This document shows, piece after piece, positions 48,411-58,459 of a DNA stretch of 64,000 nt. The notes beneath the pieces were generated by a model that saw only the letters and a list, made by a program, of their open reading frames with translations, searched no databases and had not been told where the DNA came from. Each line of letters begins with the position of its first letter. The first letter of the stretch is position 1. Source of the stretch: Ampelomyces quisqualis (Eukaryota; Ascomycota; Dothideomycetes; Pleosporales; Phaeosphaeriaceae). The stretch is from assembly GCA_018398575.1 (NCBI GenBank), contig JAGTXZ010000005.1, positions 3,100,001 to 3,164,000 of the forward strand. Direction: 5' to 3'. The translations under genes were made by a program, and so were the position numbers.

Positions 48411-48519
48411 ATAGACTATGTAAATATAGACAACTTTGCAGTGTTTCTAGGGGGAATTCTGCGGGGTTTTTTTACACGATTCCACGCGGGGTATTTAACA
48501 CCGCGTTTGTACCGCAGTG

Positions 48520-49876
48520 GGAACGATAAGCGCGTCTTGGCACATCCAAAAGAAGGGAAAAACTACACTGGCAGTTTTCGAGTGCTAAGAAGGCATGTCA
48601 ATGTCATGTTGTTATATTTTGGGCACATGAGCCGCTGTTGAAGCGAGGTTTGAATCCGAGGACCCAGGGTTATCCTGAAACTGGAGCGATTCACACTTCC
48701 AGAGATGTAGGCAGAACGGGTGGTCTCTGGAAAAACATGAAAAAGAGCTCGTCATTAATTTCGTGATGCCAGCGAAGAAAATTGTGTGTTGGGAAATCGA
48801 AAGGTTTGGGTGTGTACAACAGGAAGTTGTTGGCGCTACATTTTTTCATAAGAAGACGCATTCATCAAAGTGCGGTGTGATCATCTGAATAGTTTGCGCA
48901 ATATTCTCAGACTCTAACATATAACGCTGTCGCAGAATTTACAAGGGTACAGCACACAGACATACAAGAGCAAATACATAGTTCCGGAAAAGAACATATC
49001 CCACCCAAGCCAGCCCCATTCTGCACTTTGAAGAAAAGCTGAGGAGTAATACAGAAGGAATCAAACCCATTTCGTCTGTCTAGCGCACATAAACTCTCCG
49101 CCATTGTAATGCGCACAAGTCCCTCCCCAACACTCGGCCAGCACCGCAACACCGCGAGCGCTGTTGGCTTCCGAGGCATTCATTCAGTTACGGTGAAGGT
49201 CCTTTCCGCGCCGAAGACGAAGCTATTATGTGCAGTCGAGGAAGCCTTCTAGGAATTAAGTCCCTGGAGCAGTAGGCGTGGGGAGAGAAGAAACAAGTAA
49301 CTACTACCACAAGCACTTTGTACTAATGCCAGGAACAGGGAGCTCTGACATGCACGTACAAGAGACGCGGATTTGCAGTGCGCTGGAAATATGTGATACG
49401 GTTCTTTGCTCGAGGGTGCTGGAGAAGAGAAGATGGAAAGACATTATAGTGTTTTCATGGAGTTTTGGTTTTGTTTGTAGTGTGTTGGAGAAGGAAGGTT
49501 GTCTTGTGTGGAGAAATCGTCGCGGGGACATGGAAAAGCAAGTTTTTATATTTTGGGGACGGGGATGGATGAGTCGTATACATGTAGCGATTTCGAATGG
49601 GTATGGAGCATGGTTTGTGTGGGAGGAGTAAAGTGAACTATCCATGGAATGAATAATTACGAACCAACTCGCTCCTGAGTGGTGTGTTTTATAGACTGAC
49701 AACAAACAAAAAAGAAAATCTCCCGCGAATAATGTGAGATGACTGCTAATTTGTTTCTGATTAACACCGGGGGACTTGATATGGTACAGGCGTCGGTGAG
49801 CTATGCAAAATTGATGCGTTGAAGAGGCAAGTTTAAGCATTACTTGTTCCGCCCTCGACTCCCTGTTTCATGACGG
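48520..49876. other. Host flank right of the 20-kb element
   Basis: About 1.35 kb of normal composition. Overlapping frames at 48,907-49,179 (-), 49,278-49,631 (+) and 49,304-49,840 (-) show no domain and are probably chance. The region includes the 3' flank of pex26. Confidence 0.4.
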
Positions 49877-51173
49877 CTAGATATAGCTAACTTTGACTCC
49901 CATTCCCACTGTCTGGCGCACTTTCTCCCATGCCGCTCTCATCACTCTCATTGCTCGGTCCCTCAAGTCGCGCCTCCCAATCGCAAGTAGGAAGGCCAGT
50001 AAGAATAGAAAGGTTCGAAACAGTGCCATTGGATTCGCCGTCATCTGGTGCGCCGTCTTTGCTATCAGCGCATTGACTGAGGCAAACATGGTCGAGGCTC
50101 GATTGGACAACCCAGGTGAAGGCGTTCTGGGCGGCTTCGATGCAGGTGCTTGCTGGCGTGAAGTCGGTTGCGGTTGTTGATTGCGGTAACGCTCGTCTGA
50201 GCCTCGAGGCTGTCTCCGATTTTCCTCCTCGCGCTTCCTTCTTTCGTCTTCAGCGCGGGACTGTTCGAGGCGGTGGGCCTCGGTTTGCTTGCGGCGCTCC
50301 TCCATGTGCTCTTGCTGTTGCTGACGCAGCTTTTCTTCACGTGCTTCGGCGTCTTCCCTCTCTTCTTTCAGCGAGTGCAGGGCGAGCAGGAAGGCTTCTT
50401 TGCGCTCGTCGTCGAGGACGTCGCACATGGCGATGAACTCGCGGGCATAGTCCCACTCGTCGTTGCGTGGGAGGACGTGCAGGGTGTAGAGCTCAAGCAG
50501 CTTGATGCGCGTGGTGAGGTCACGTGGGGTGTCGGAGCCGTTCTGGGGGCGGTGCATGTGCGAGGCCATGTCCAAGGGCGGGTTGGCGGTGGCGGAGAGG
50601 AACGTCTCGAGCTTCTGCTGGTTCAGGCGCTGCGAGGGACAGTGGGTGAGGAGAAGGGTCGCCCTGGAGGGTCGTCAGCACGTGCAGCCATGTCTCTCTC
50701 TCTCTCTGTCTGTCGCCGTGTGCTCACAGGTTGACGACCACGTCGGGGTCGACGTCGCCCTCGGCGCCTGCATAGCCGTCGCGGACCACGTCGTCCCACA
50801 CGCTGCCATGGCGACACCGGGCGACCAGCTGCTTCCACCGCGCGCTGCCAAACGCGTTCTTGCCCTCCTCGGCGCCGAGCTCGACGACGGCATTCAGGAC
50901 GGTCAGGTAGAAGCTCCACACCTTCACCCGCGTGCCACGTGACGCGGTGGCAATGGGCGCATGGCCGACCAGCGCCCCGTCGTCCGCCTGTGCGGTGGTG
51001 GCGGCCTGCGGTGCCGGCGTGATGACGGGCTCAATGGTCGACAGCGCCTCGGGCAGGCGGCGCGTGAGGAACAGCTGCGCGGCCTGGCGGTAGGCCTTGG
51101 CCAGCTGCGACGCCTGCTGCCGCGACGTCGACAGCGACGAGAGGGACGCCGAGAGGTAGCGCGACGAGTCCAT
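49877..51173 (-). CDS. pex26: Peroxin 26 (tail-anchored peroxisomal membrane protein)
   Basis: Exons 50728-51173 and 49877-50663 (intron 64 bp containing a CT/GA repeat, branch CTGAC) give 410 residues. The N-terminal half shows SLSSLSTSRQQASQLAKAYR, FLTRRLPEALSTIEPVI, ATASRGTRVKVWSFYLTVLN and SARWKQLVARCR...VWDDVVRDGY, the conserved pattern of ascomycete Pex26. A Gln/Glu/Arg-rich coiled coil follows (KEEREDAEAREEKLRQQQQE). The C-terminus has one hydrophobic segment (ALFRTFLFLLAFLLAI) and a basic tail, as in a tail-anchored protein. Pex26 recruits the Pex1-Pex6 AAA complex to peroxisomes for receptor recycling. The ATG at 51,173 is chosen; upstream in-frame sequence consists of the promoter repeats. 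Confidence 0.8.
50691..50720. repeat. CT microsatellite in pex26 intron
   Basis: A TCTCTCTCTCTCTCTCTGTC run within the single pex26 intron. Confidence 0.7.
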
Positions 51174-51571
51174 GGCGTCGTGCAGCGGCGGCGGTGAAGG
51201 TGCAGCGCCGCCGTGACTTTCGCCGGCCACACGTGACACGTCTGCGGCCACACGTGACACGTCTCCGGCCACACGTGACACGTCTCCGCCCCGGCCTGGC
51301 CCCCCGCGCGAACCTCGGCCCAGCCAACACAACACATCGCTGCCGCCTGCACCCGCTACCGCCCTGCTTTCCCCATCACCACAGGCTGCCCCCGTGCGCG
51401 CGTGTCAAAGCGCGACGAGACAACAGCTGTGCGTTTGGTGCGCCTTGCTGCTTCAATCAACTAGACGCATGTGTCTTGACGCTTGATCGTTGACTGACCT
51501 CATCACTGCCTGCACGACATGCTGACTGTTATTGCCGCCCTTGTTCAGCTCATTCTTAAATCGCTGCCATC
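51174..51571. promoter_or_regulatory. Divergent promoter, pex26 / PARN-like gene
   Basis: 398 bp between divergent start codons. It holds three perfect-spacing 21-bp repeats with CACGTG cores (51,225-51,287), listed separately, and C/T-rich leader sequence next to the PARN-like start. Confidence 0.6.
51225..51287. promoter_or_regulatory. Three tandem 21-bp repeats, each with a CACGTG E-box
   Basis: Units GGCCACACGTGACACGTCTG (+C) at 51,225, 51,246 and 51,267 differ by one base. Each contains CACGTG plus an adjacent ACACGTC. CACGTG is the bHLH core site (Cbf1/Pho4-like factors). The tandem, 21-bp (two helical turns) spacing would put all sites on one face. Binding is inferred. Confidence 0.6.
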
Positions 51572-53534
51572 ATGGACGTAGACGCCACCACCTTCCAGCA
51601 CCACCTGCTCGGTCTGTTCATCAACATCTCCGAGGCAGACTTTGTCTCCTTCGACCTCGAACTCTCCGGCATACCCTCCCGACTACCCAACAAGAAGCCT
51701 CGTGGTGGAGCAGGTAGGTTCACCCTCCAAGAACGGTACGCGGAAACCAAGGAGGCGGCGAACCGATATCAGATCCTCCAGGTAGGTATCACGTGCGCGC
51801 GATTCGACTACCTCGCGAACAACTATGTGTTGCGGCCCTATAACATCAACATAAGTCCGCTCTTGGACGAGAAGCTCGACTTTGAGCGCGAAATCAGCCT
51901 GCAAAGTGGTGCCATCACCTTCCTCCTCGGCTGCGGGTTCGACATGGCGAAGCCATTCACTCACGGTGTCCAGTATCTGTCGCGACAAGAAGCAGCAGAT
52001 GCCAAGCAAGCGACCTGGGACAGACTCGGCAACAAGAACCCTCCGGCGGACATGCAGTTGAAAGAAGGCGATGTCGATTCGCTCGATTTCATGCGCCGGG
52101 TGAGAGAGGCCATCACAACCTGGAAGTCCACCACCTCGGAATCCCTCGCAATCACCACCCACACCGGCTTCAGGCAACAGTCCCTGCAACCAGTCATTAC
52201 ACGATTCGAAAAGCGTCTCGTTCATCAGCTCGTGCGCGCGGAGTTCCCCGAGCTCGTATCCATCAGTCGACAAGATTGTATACGAATCGTGGACTACGAT
52301 CCGGTACGAGAGGCCGACAACATTCAACGCATCAAGAACCGCGTCACCGAGCAAATAGCTCGTCAGACGGGCTTTCGCTGGATTTTTGAAGCTTTGGCTT
52401 GTGGAGATGTCACCTGCGCAAATCCGCTGTATGTGTCTCCAAGTGCGGGTGGGGCCATGAGCGAGCAATCGTTCCATGTCCGAGATCGCTATGACAGAGC
52501 AGTTGAGCGTTTGAAGACTCATCAGCCTGTCCTTGTTGGTCACAACATGTTCACCGATATTGTGTATCTCTACCGCACGTTTGTCGGGGAGTTGCCCGTA
52601 AGTTAAGACTGGACGAGATTGAGCACGTCCAATCCTGAGCCTTTTGCTCAATGCGACTTGCAGCACTTACTGATGAATCCAGGACACACTACAGGGCTTC
52701 CAAGACGCGATTCATGACTTGTTTCCGAAGATTGTCGATACAAAGTACCTCGCCACTCACGCCGAGGGAGATCTTAACGCTTCGCCTACTCTCCAGGAGA
52801 TTGCCCAAGGATTGAGCAACCAGCATCTGCCGACCGTTATTACACACCCCGACCACTCCAAATACCAAGAGAAGGAAGCGTTTCACGAAGCTGGCTACGA
52901 CAGCCTTCTGACCGCCACGATCATGATCCGGCTGGCTGCCAAAATTGGTAGTGAGCGCAAGAAGCACGACTCGCCACTACAGTATATAAGCCCAAAGAAG
53001 AATGGAGCCACAGTCAACGTTGGAGATGGTCAGGACTTCATACGTGACGGGCGCGAAAAGGTTCAGAAGCCGATCCCCCTCCCGCCTGTTGAAACCCCCC
53101 ACTACGAAGCAGCGCCAACAGGCCGACAAAAGCGCCGTCAAACCCGTAAGAAGAGTAAAAACTCCGCAGAAGGTAAAGCACGCCGCTTCCAGACCAAGAA
53201 CATATTCGACACCCTCCGCGAGATGCGCCTGAGCCCTGAAGACACAGCAGCAGATGCACCTTCGTCACCTGAGAGCAAGCGCGCCACGGAGTATGAAGAT
53301 GCAGAAGCCTCGACAAATACTTGGGCAGAGCAACCAGCCGCCGAAGCAGGATCTTGGGAGCACGATGAATATGTTCAGGACAAGACTGGCTGGGTAGCTA
53401 TTGAGCAGAGCGAAAGGCATGCGATGGAGATGATACCCCCATTAGAGCAAGAATCGTTGTTCTGGCGCGAATTTGGAAATACTTTGCGCGTATTTGGTAC
53501 ACAGGAAGCCGTGTTGAAGATCGCGGAGTGGTAG
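51572..53534 (+). CDS. PARN/CAF1-family poly(A)-type 3' exoribonuclease
   Basis: Exons 51572-52597 and 52683-53534 (85-bp intron, phase 0) give 625 residues. The DEDDh nuclease residues are in order: D28 and E30 (SFDLELSGI), D329 (HNMFTDIVYLY), H410 and D415 (FHEAGYDSLLTA). The insert between motifs and the overall length fit PARN-like members of the CAF1 family rather than the short Pop2/Caf1 subunit. The C-terminal ~180 residues are charged (RQKRRQTRKKSKNSAEGKARR) and poorly conserved in appearance. The protein probably trims poly(A) or 3' ends of small structured RNAs. The promoter is shared with pex26. Confidence 0.85.
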
Positions 53535-55304
53535 GCTTGGATACGTCGAGGCGTCGGAGAGATTTGAAGTTGGGATTCGCTAGTCTCCATCTGAGGAATG
53601 AAGCGATTCGATACCTACACCCTGCGAAGTCCAAAGAGTCATGCTTTTTCGAGCCAGACATACATCCACCTCCTAAACAAATTGACCCCCCATTTCTCCA
53701 CTCATCTGTGATGGATGTTTCAAGCCATGCCCAAACTCCTGGCCATCTTAACCCTCCATCTCGACCCCCGACCTTCTCCATCCCCTGCGAGACACACCAG
53801 GCAGCATTTACACGACATCATCCACGACCCAGCACTCGTTTCTTCTCCAGGTTTCTTTTCGCACCCCATACCCTTGCTTACGCACCATTCCCACATTCCT
53901 TCCATCATGCCGAACTACGTGAGACGACAAAGGGAACTGATGTGCAAAAGGCGAGGGATCCGTTCAAGCTGCACGTCCACGATACATCAAGTGTTGGCGT
54001 GCATGCTTCGGAGGGAAGAGACATACATGATGACGAGCGCTGATTGGTGTCGGGCAGGTATCTGTGTATTCCATAGCACTACAGACTATTTCGTCTTGAC
54101 TCTGGACGCTTCACTTCCAGGGAGTCTCTTGTATTTTTCCGCCAACTGCTAGAATGGGGAATGTATGTGTTCCATGCAGAGGGTGAGGCATTGTTCTTTC
54201 GGGCTGTTTACTCGAAGATGCTTTGTGCAGGCAGGACTGGCCGGGGTTTTTTTTCGGTTCGGAGTTCTGCTGGGCTTCGCCTGGAAATGACTGACACGAG
54301 TACTGTGTGTTTGAGGAGATGTGGATGACGAGCTCATGGCTGTCTGGAAATTACTACACTGGATATGATTCGTGTGCCTGCCTCTTCGCTTCACTGTCGT
54401 ACTTTTACACTCTTCCTCAGTGATGCATTAGTGTTTTGAGAAGCAAGCTGACTATTGTGCGAATTAAAAAAGTGGCCGGACTAGGAGTGTAGTGCATGCT
54501 GATCAAAATACTCTGCTTGGCTGGTCATGCGCTGAGAGTTTGAAAGGATCTTATTGTCCCAGAGTAATAGAAAAATATTTAGGTGAAGCAGGAGGTGTCT
54601 AGCGGACAAACGATATTGCAAGCCCTGCGCTTCTGGCTCAAAGAATCCAGCGTAAGCAACGAAATGAAGCCGCACGATCGCCTTCGAGATTCCAAAGGAC
54701 ACTCCTCTAGGATGATGCAACAACGACGATTTGGCGGGCAGACTTGACAACGTGCCCAGCAGTGCGCGTCCAACAAAATTCCCTCAGCCTTACCACACAG
54801 TGCTCCGTGACAGAAGACGTCCAGCCAACACCCACCGCATCAAAGACGCGCGTACAGCGAAGTTACAATCAGAAGAAATATGTGCATGAATCATGATCTT
54901 ATCATCAAGGATCACTCCAAGTGAAACGAAGCGGCGAATAAGGGCCGATGTCAACACGCTGACGAATATACTACGCGCCAAATCGCCGACGACAAATCCC
55001 CAGATTCTCCTTGCTCCATACAATACTTTTAATGAGTGAACTGCATAATCCATGTCCGGGGGGAGCTAGGGCATGGATCGCCTGGTCTGTGGTGATACCT
55101 AGAGTAAGCCTCGCGGTCAAATGTAAACCCATAACTCAGGGAGGCACCGAAGAATGGCCCGAATGTATTGGAAGCTCGACATCAGAAGGTATATGAGGAC
55201 AGGTAGGTTTCCGATGACACTGGGTGACAGGTTACCACTTTGTTGCACTTTCCTTACACACGTTCATTTATTCGTTTGGCTGTCCGCCGTCCTCTCATTT
55301 CAAT
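53535..55304. other. Intergenic, no gene recognised
   Basis: About 1.8 kb. A plus frame at 53,528-54,043 and several short minus frames have biased, low-information sequence and no domain. It probably consists of the 3' UTR of the PARN-like gene and the chitinase promoter. Confidence 0.45.
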
Positions 55305-56764
55305 ATGCGTTTCTCCAGCGCTGCCACTCTTTCTGCTTTGGCGTCATTGACCCAAGCTGCACCGACTGTCCGCCCGAGTGAAAATGCTCGTTCCTACGAT
55401 CTCAGTTATGGTTCGAAGTTTCAGTCTGGTATTTTCTATGTCAACTGGGTAATGAACATGAGATGCTCGAGAGATGACGAGCTGACTGAGGAAGGCCATG
55501 TACGGTCGCCAGCACTTTGTCACCGATCTCCCTGCCGACAAGCTCACCAAAGTCAACTACGCCTTCGCCAACGTCAATAATGTCACTGGCGAGGTATTTC
55601 TTACGGACGAGTGGGCAGATGTCCAGTTCCCGTACCCTGGAGACGTCGCTACGAATGGCAGCCAGCTGCTCGGCAACTTCAACCAGTTGTACAAACTGAA
55701 GCAGAAAAACCGCAACCTGAAGGTTATCCTCTCTGTCGGTGGATGGACCTTCCGAGCCAACTTCAAGCCTGCGCTTGCCACCGAGGCCGGAAGACGAAAG
55801 TTCTGCGATAGCTCTCTCACACTGATCGCCGACTTCGGACTCGACGGTTTCGACATCGATTGGGAGTACCCCGAAGATGCTACCGATGCAGCTAACTTTG
55901 TAGACACTGTCCAGCGCTGCCGCAAGGTACCATTAACCCGATTGAACCCCAACGAGACTAAGCTAATCGTCTCAGGTCTATGATGAATACGCAGCGATCC
56001 ACGCCCACGGCTACCACTTCGACCTAGGCATCTCCGCGCCCGCCGGCCCACAGCGCTACACTGTGATGCCCATCGCAGAAATGGACCCCTACGTCGACAA
56101 CTGGAACCTAATGGCCTTCGACTACCAAGGCCCCGGCTTCTCCAACTTCACCGGCCACCTATCCAACGTGTACGCCAGCAAGACCAACCCCCGCTCCACG
56201 AATGGCTGGGACACAGTGAACCAAGAATTCACGCCGTTCAACACCAAGCAAGCGATTGACTACTACAAATCCCACGTCGCGTCGCCGGCGAAAATTCACC
56301 TCGGCATGCCTCTCTACGGCCGCTCCTTCGCCAACGTCGTCGACCTCAGCAGAGACGCTCGCGCAATGGGCCAGTCATTCAACGGCTCGGGCCAGGGGTC
56401 GTGGGAGCCCGGCACACTCGACTACAAGGTGCTTCCGCAGAACGGATCGAAAGTCTTCACCGACAAGTCTGTGCTCGCATCTTGGTCGTGGGACGCCGTG
56501 CGAAAGCAAGTCGTTAGCTTCGACACGCCCAAGGTGGCGCTGTGGAAGACGGAGTATTTGAAAAACGAAGGTCTGGGTGGCGCGTGGTGGTGGGAGAGTA
56601 GTGGCGATCGCGAGATTAGTGATGAGAAGAGTATTGTTAGCGCTGTTGTGGAGGAGTTGGGTGGGCGAGGGGGGTTGCGGCAGGCGAGGAATAACCTTTA
56701 CTATCCGCGGTCAAGGTACTACAATATTCGTGGGGGTGCGGGGAACACGACGTTGGCTTTCTAA
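55305..56764 (+). CDS. Secreted GH18 chitinase
   Basis: Exons 55305-55448, 55495-55926 and 55976-56764 (introns 46 and 49 bp, both phase 0) give 454 residues. A signal peptide is visible (MRFSSAATLSALASLTQA, then APTVRP). The GH18 barrel motifs are complete: IFYVNW, KVNYAFANV, KVILSVGGWT and the catalytic DGFDIDWEYP at residues 165-174 with Glu172 as acid. MAFDYQGPG, GMPLYGRSF and GGAWWWESSGD follow. No chitin-binding module is seen. It resembles class V fungal endochitinases and probably cleaves chitin at the wall or outside the cell. Both splice junctions fall inside conserved blocks and restore them. Confidence 0.92.
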
Positions 56765-57167
56765 GAGGCTCCGTGGGCGACTACACAAGGGCTTTGATGC
56801 GCCGAAAGGATATGAGTAGCGCCTGAGCACTGCGAGACATCTGATCATCACATTCACTCCACCAACAAACTTGTTTCTCCCAACTCGTTTGCACACGGTC
56901 ACAAATGTTTAGTTCTCGAGTTTTACAGATGGCATTTTCGCATTGTTCTGATCACCACAACTTCGTCTCGTACCCCCGTCCCGCTCCTCATGTGCGCGAA
57001 AACCAACACAAATCCAATCCTGTTCTCCAACGCGCGGTGCATTTCTCTACAGATGCGTTTGATGGTTGGTTTATGAGGACGTGATGTGGAGTGTAGCAAA
57101 TACTCAGCCCGACGCATCTTTTCGTCGTCGAATTGCCTTCGCACTACCTCAAGCGAGCCCAGACGTC
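56765..57167. other. Convergent 3' region between chitinase and NOSIP-type gene
   Basis: About 400 bp between convergent stop codons. No feature is recognised. Confidence 0.4.
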
Positions 57168-58226
57168 CTAGACCTGAAACGCCACGCCCTCCCTCTTAAC
57201 CACGGCCTTGCCACCACTCGCAAACCCCGTCCCCTCACTGCGCATCTCCACGAGTCCCGGCTTCGGCTTGTCCTTCTCTTTGTCCTTCTTGCTCTTTCTG
57301 ACACTTGTCAGATCTGCATCGCAGACATAGCAATGTACGCTGTCCGGCTCAGGCGCGTCGTCATGTGCATCGCGGTGATGGCGGTGCTCGGGCTTTAAAA
57401 ATTTCTCCACACATGGTTTGCATAGTACGTGGCCGCAAGGGATCGCGACTGTGGCTTTTGTGCTGTTGCTGAGGGATTTGCGGCAGCTCGGACATGTGCG
57501 GATAGTCTTGCCTGTCTCGGTGGACTTTTCTTCAGTGAAGGCAACGGACGTGAGAGACTTGAGGGAGAGGCTATGGGGTTGGTCGGGAATGCTTGACGGG
57601 CATGTTGGTGATTGTTTTGCTTTCTCTGCCTTCTTGTGATTTTGGTCGGGTGTTTCGCCGGGAACCCAGAAGCTGGGGAGATGGCCTTTTGCGGCTTTAC
57701 GCTCGTCTTCGAGGGTGCGTTTGGCTTTTGTTCGATCCTCGGATGCTATGCGTTTCAGTTCTGCCTCGTCGATTTCGAATTTGCGCTTCGTGCCTTTTGC
57801 TTCGCCGGCTTGCGCGTGCTCTTGTTCTACGACGATTTTACCGTTGTGTCTGCCAACGACTCTTGATCCGGCGCCGACCTTTGACTCCAGACCGGCTTGG
57901 ACAGCTTCGAACTCTTCAATTGCCTTGAGCCTGGCCTGCTCGTCGTCTCGTAATCTTTGGTCGTCGTCTTCGATCACTTGCCGCTCATGCGCCTTTTCTA
58001 ATCGCTTCATCTCTTTCCGCTGCGCGAGAAGATTGGTCATGGCACATTCTCTGCAGAACAGATCGCCTTGTGAACAGCACACTGGGTCTACTGATGGTAG
58101 CAGGCATAGCTGGCATGAGCCGAAGGGTAAGAATGAGTCTCTGGTGAGGCGTGTAGCTTGCGAGCCCCATCTATCTTTCAGAGCATTCCGTTCGTATGCC
58201 GTAAATACAGATTTTGGAGGCGGCAT
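57168..58226 (-). CDS. NOSIP: NOSIP-type U-box/RING protein
   Basis: 352 residues from the ATG at 58,226; the frame is open further upstream but without ATG. The N-terminal block VFTAYERNALKDRWGSQATR...TRDSFLPFGSC then CQLCLLPSVDPVCC...FCRECAMTNLLAQRKE is the zf-NOSIP signature. A Lys/Glu-rich coiled coil spans residues about 80-200. The C-terminal RING-like unit (TCPSCRKSL...IPCGHVLCKPCVEKFL...CYVCDADL) follows, and the protein ends GTGFASGGKAVVKREGVAFQV. Fungal homologues are nuclear, with probable E3 ligase and splicing links. Family members often begin MSHSKRNTS; that N-terminus is not seen here, so a small upstream exon could be missing. Confidence 0.82.
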   Translation of the reverse strand: MPPPKSVFTAYERNALKDRWGSQATRLTRDSFLPFGSCQLCLLPSVDPVCCSQGDLFCRECAMTNLLAQRKEMKRLEKAHERQVIEDDDQRLRDDEQARLKAIEEFEAVQAGLESKVGAGSRVVGRHNGKIVVEQEHAQAGEAKGTKRKFEIDEAELKRIASEDRTKAKRTLEDERKAAKGHLPSFWVPGETPDQNHKKAEKAKQSPTCPSSIPDQPHSLSLKSLTSVAFTEEKSTETGKTIRTCPSCRKSLSNSTKATVAIPCGHVLCKPCVEKFLKPEHRHHRDAHDDAPEPDSVHCYVCDADLTSVRKSKKDKEKDKPKPGLVEMRSEGTGFASGGKAVVKREGVAFQV

Positions 58227-58459
58227 GCTGGTTTTCAGTTTAGGCACTACAGGTAGCTGCGGATGAAGACTGTCCGAGAGCAAGGGTGTGGTGCACGACT
58301 CTGGGCAGAATGATTATGTAGGACGTGCCTAAGCTAGCCACAACAAGCCACATGATCCGAGCTCAGCCGAATCCTTGCCACAAGCTTCCGGTTCCTGGCG
58401 ATGTCATCGGTCATGCATCGGAAAAGTTCCATGCCTCCCAACGCCTCATACAACTTCCG
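58227..58459. promoter_or_regulatory. Divergent promoter, NOSIP-type gene / TAZ1
   Basis: A compact 233-bp interval between the two chosen start codons (only 125 bp if TAZ1 starts at 58,352). No specific motif is recognised. Confidence 0.45.

Larger units (their letters stand above)
28305..48519 (+). mobile_element. Decayed CACTA-like (Plavaka-type) DNA transposon with nested insertions
   Basis: The outer ends are inverted repeats of about 37 bp: CACTGGGGTACAAATGCGG at 28,305 and the complement CACTGCGGTACAAACGCGG ending at 48,519, both continuing TGTTAAATACCC. CACTG ends fit the CACTA/CMC superfamily. Flanking triplets are AGA and GGA, so the expected 3-bp duplication is imperfect. The plus strand at 38,784-38,930 reads LKAYLILVTRDRLAIADI and a Cys-rich follow-up, resembling the Plavaka/Tnp2 transposase block. 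Upstream plus-strand sequence (about 32.9-39.1 kb) and minus-strand sequence (about 29.9-32.8 kb) read as two divergent long frames broken almost only by TAG/TAA. Without nested elements it is about 12.4 kb. Confidence 0.7.

Noticed and set aside
28305..48519. Starship-type giant mobile element
   Set aside because: No tyrosine-recombinase (DUF3435) captain was seen, and both ends have CACTG inverted repeats with a Plavaka/Tnp2-like segment.
48640..48700. tRNA gene suggested by GGTTTGAATCC
   Set aside because: No matching T-stem, anticodon arm or acceptor stem could be built around it.
49304..49840. 178-codon minus-strand frame downstream of pex26
   Set aside because: No domain, low-information sequence, and it overlaps an equally open plus-strand frame; likely untranslated sequence.
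51174..51335. N-terminal extension of Pex26 made of GDVSRVA repeats
   Set aside because: It is a translation of the tandem E-box repeats; the protein family starts near MDSSRYLSASLSSLS.
53528..54043. 171-codon plus-strand frame overlapping the end of the PARN-like gene
   Set aside because: It overlaps a well-supported gene end, is Pro/His/Ser-rich and has no domain.
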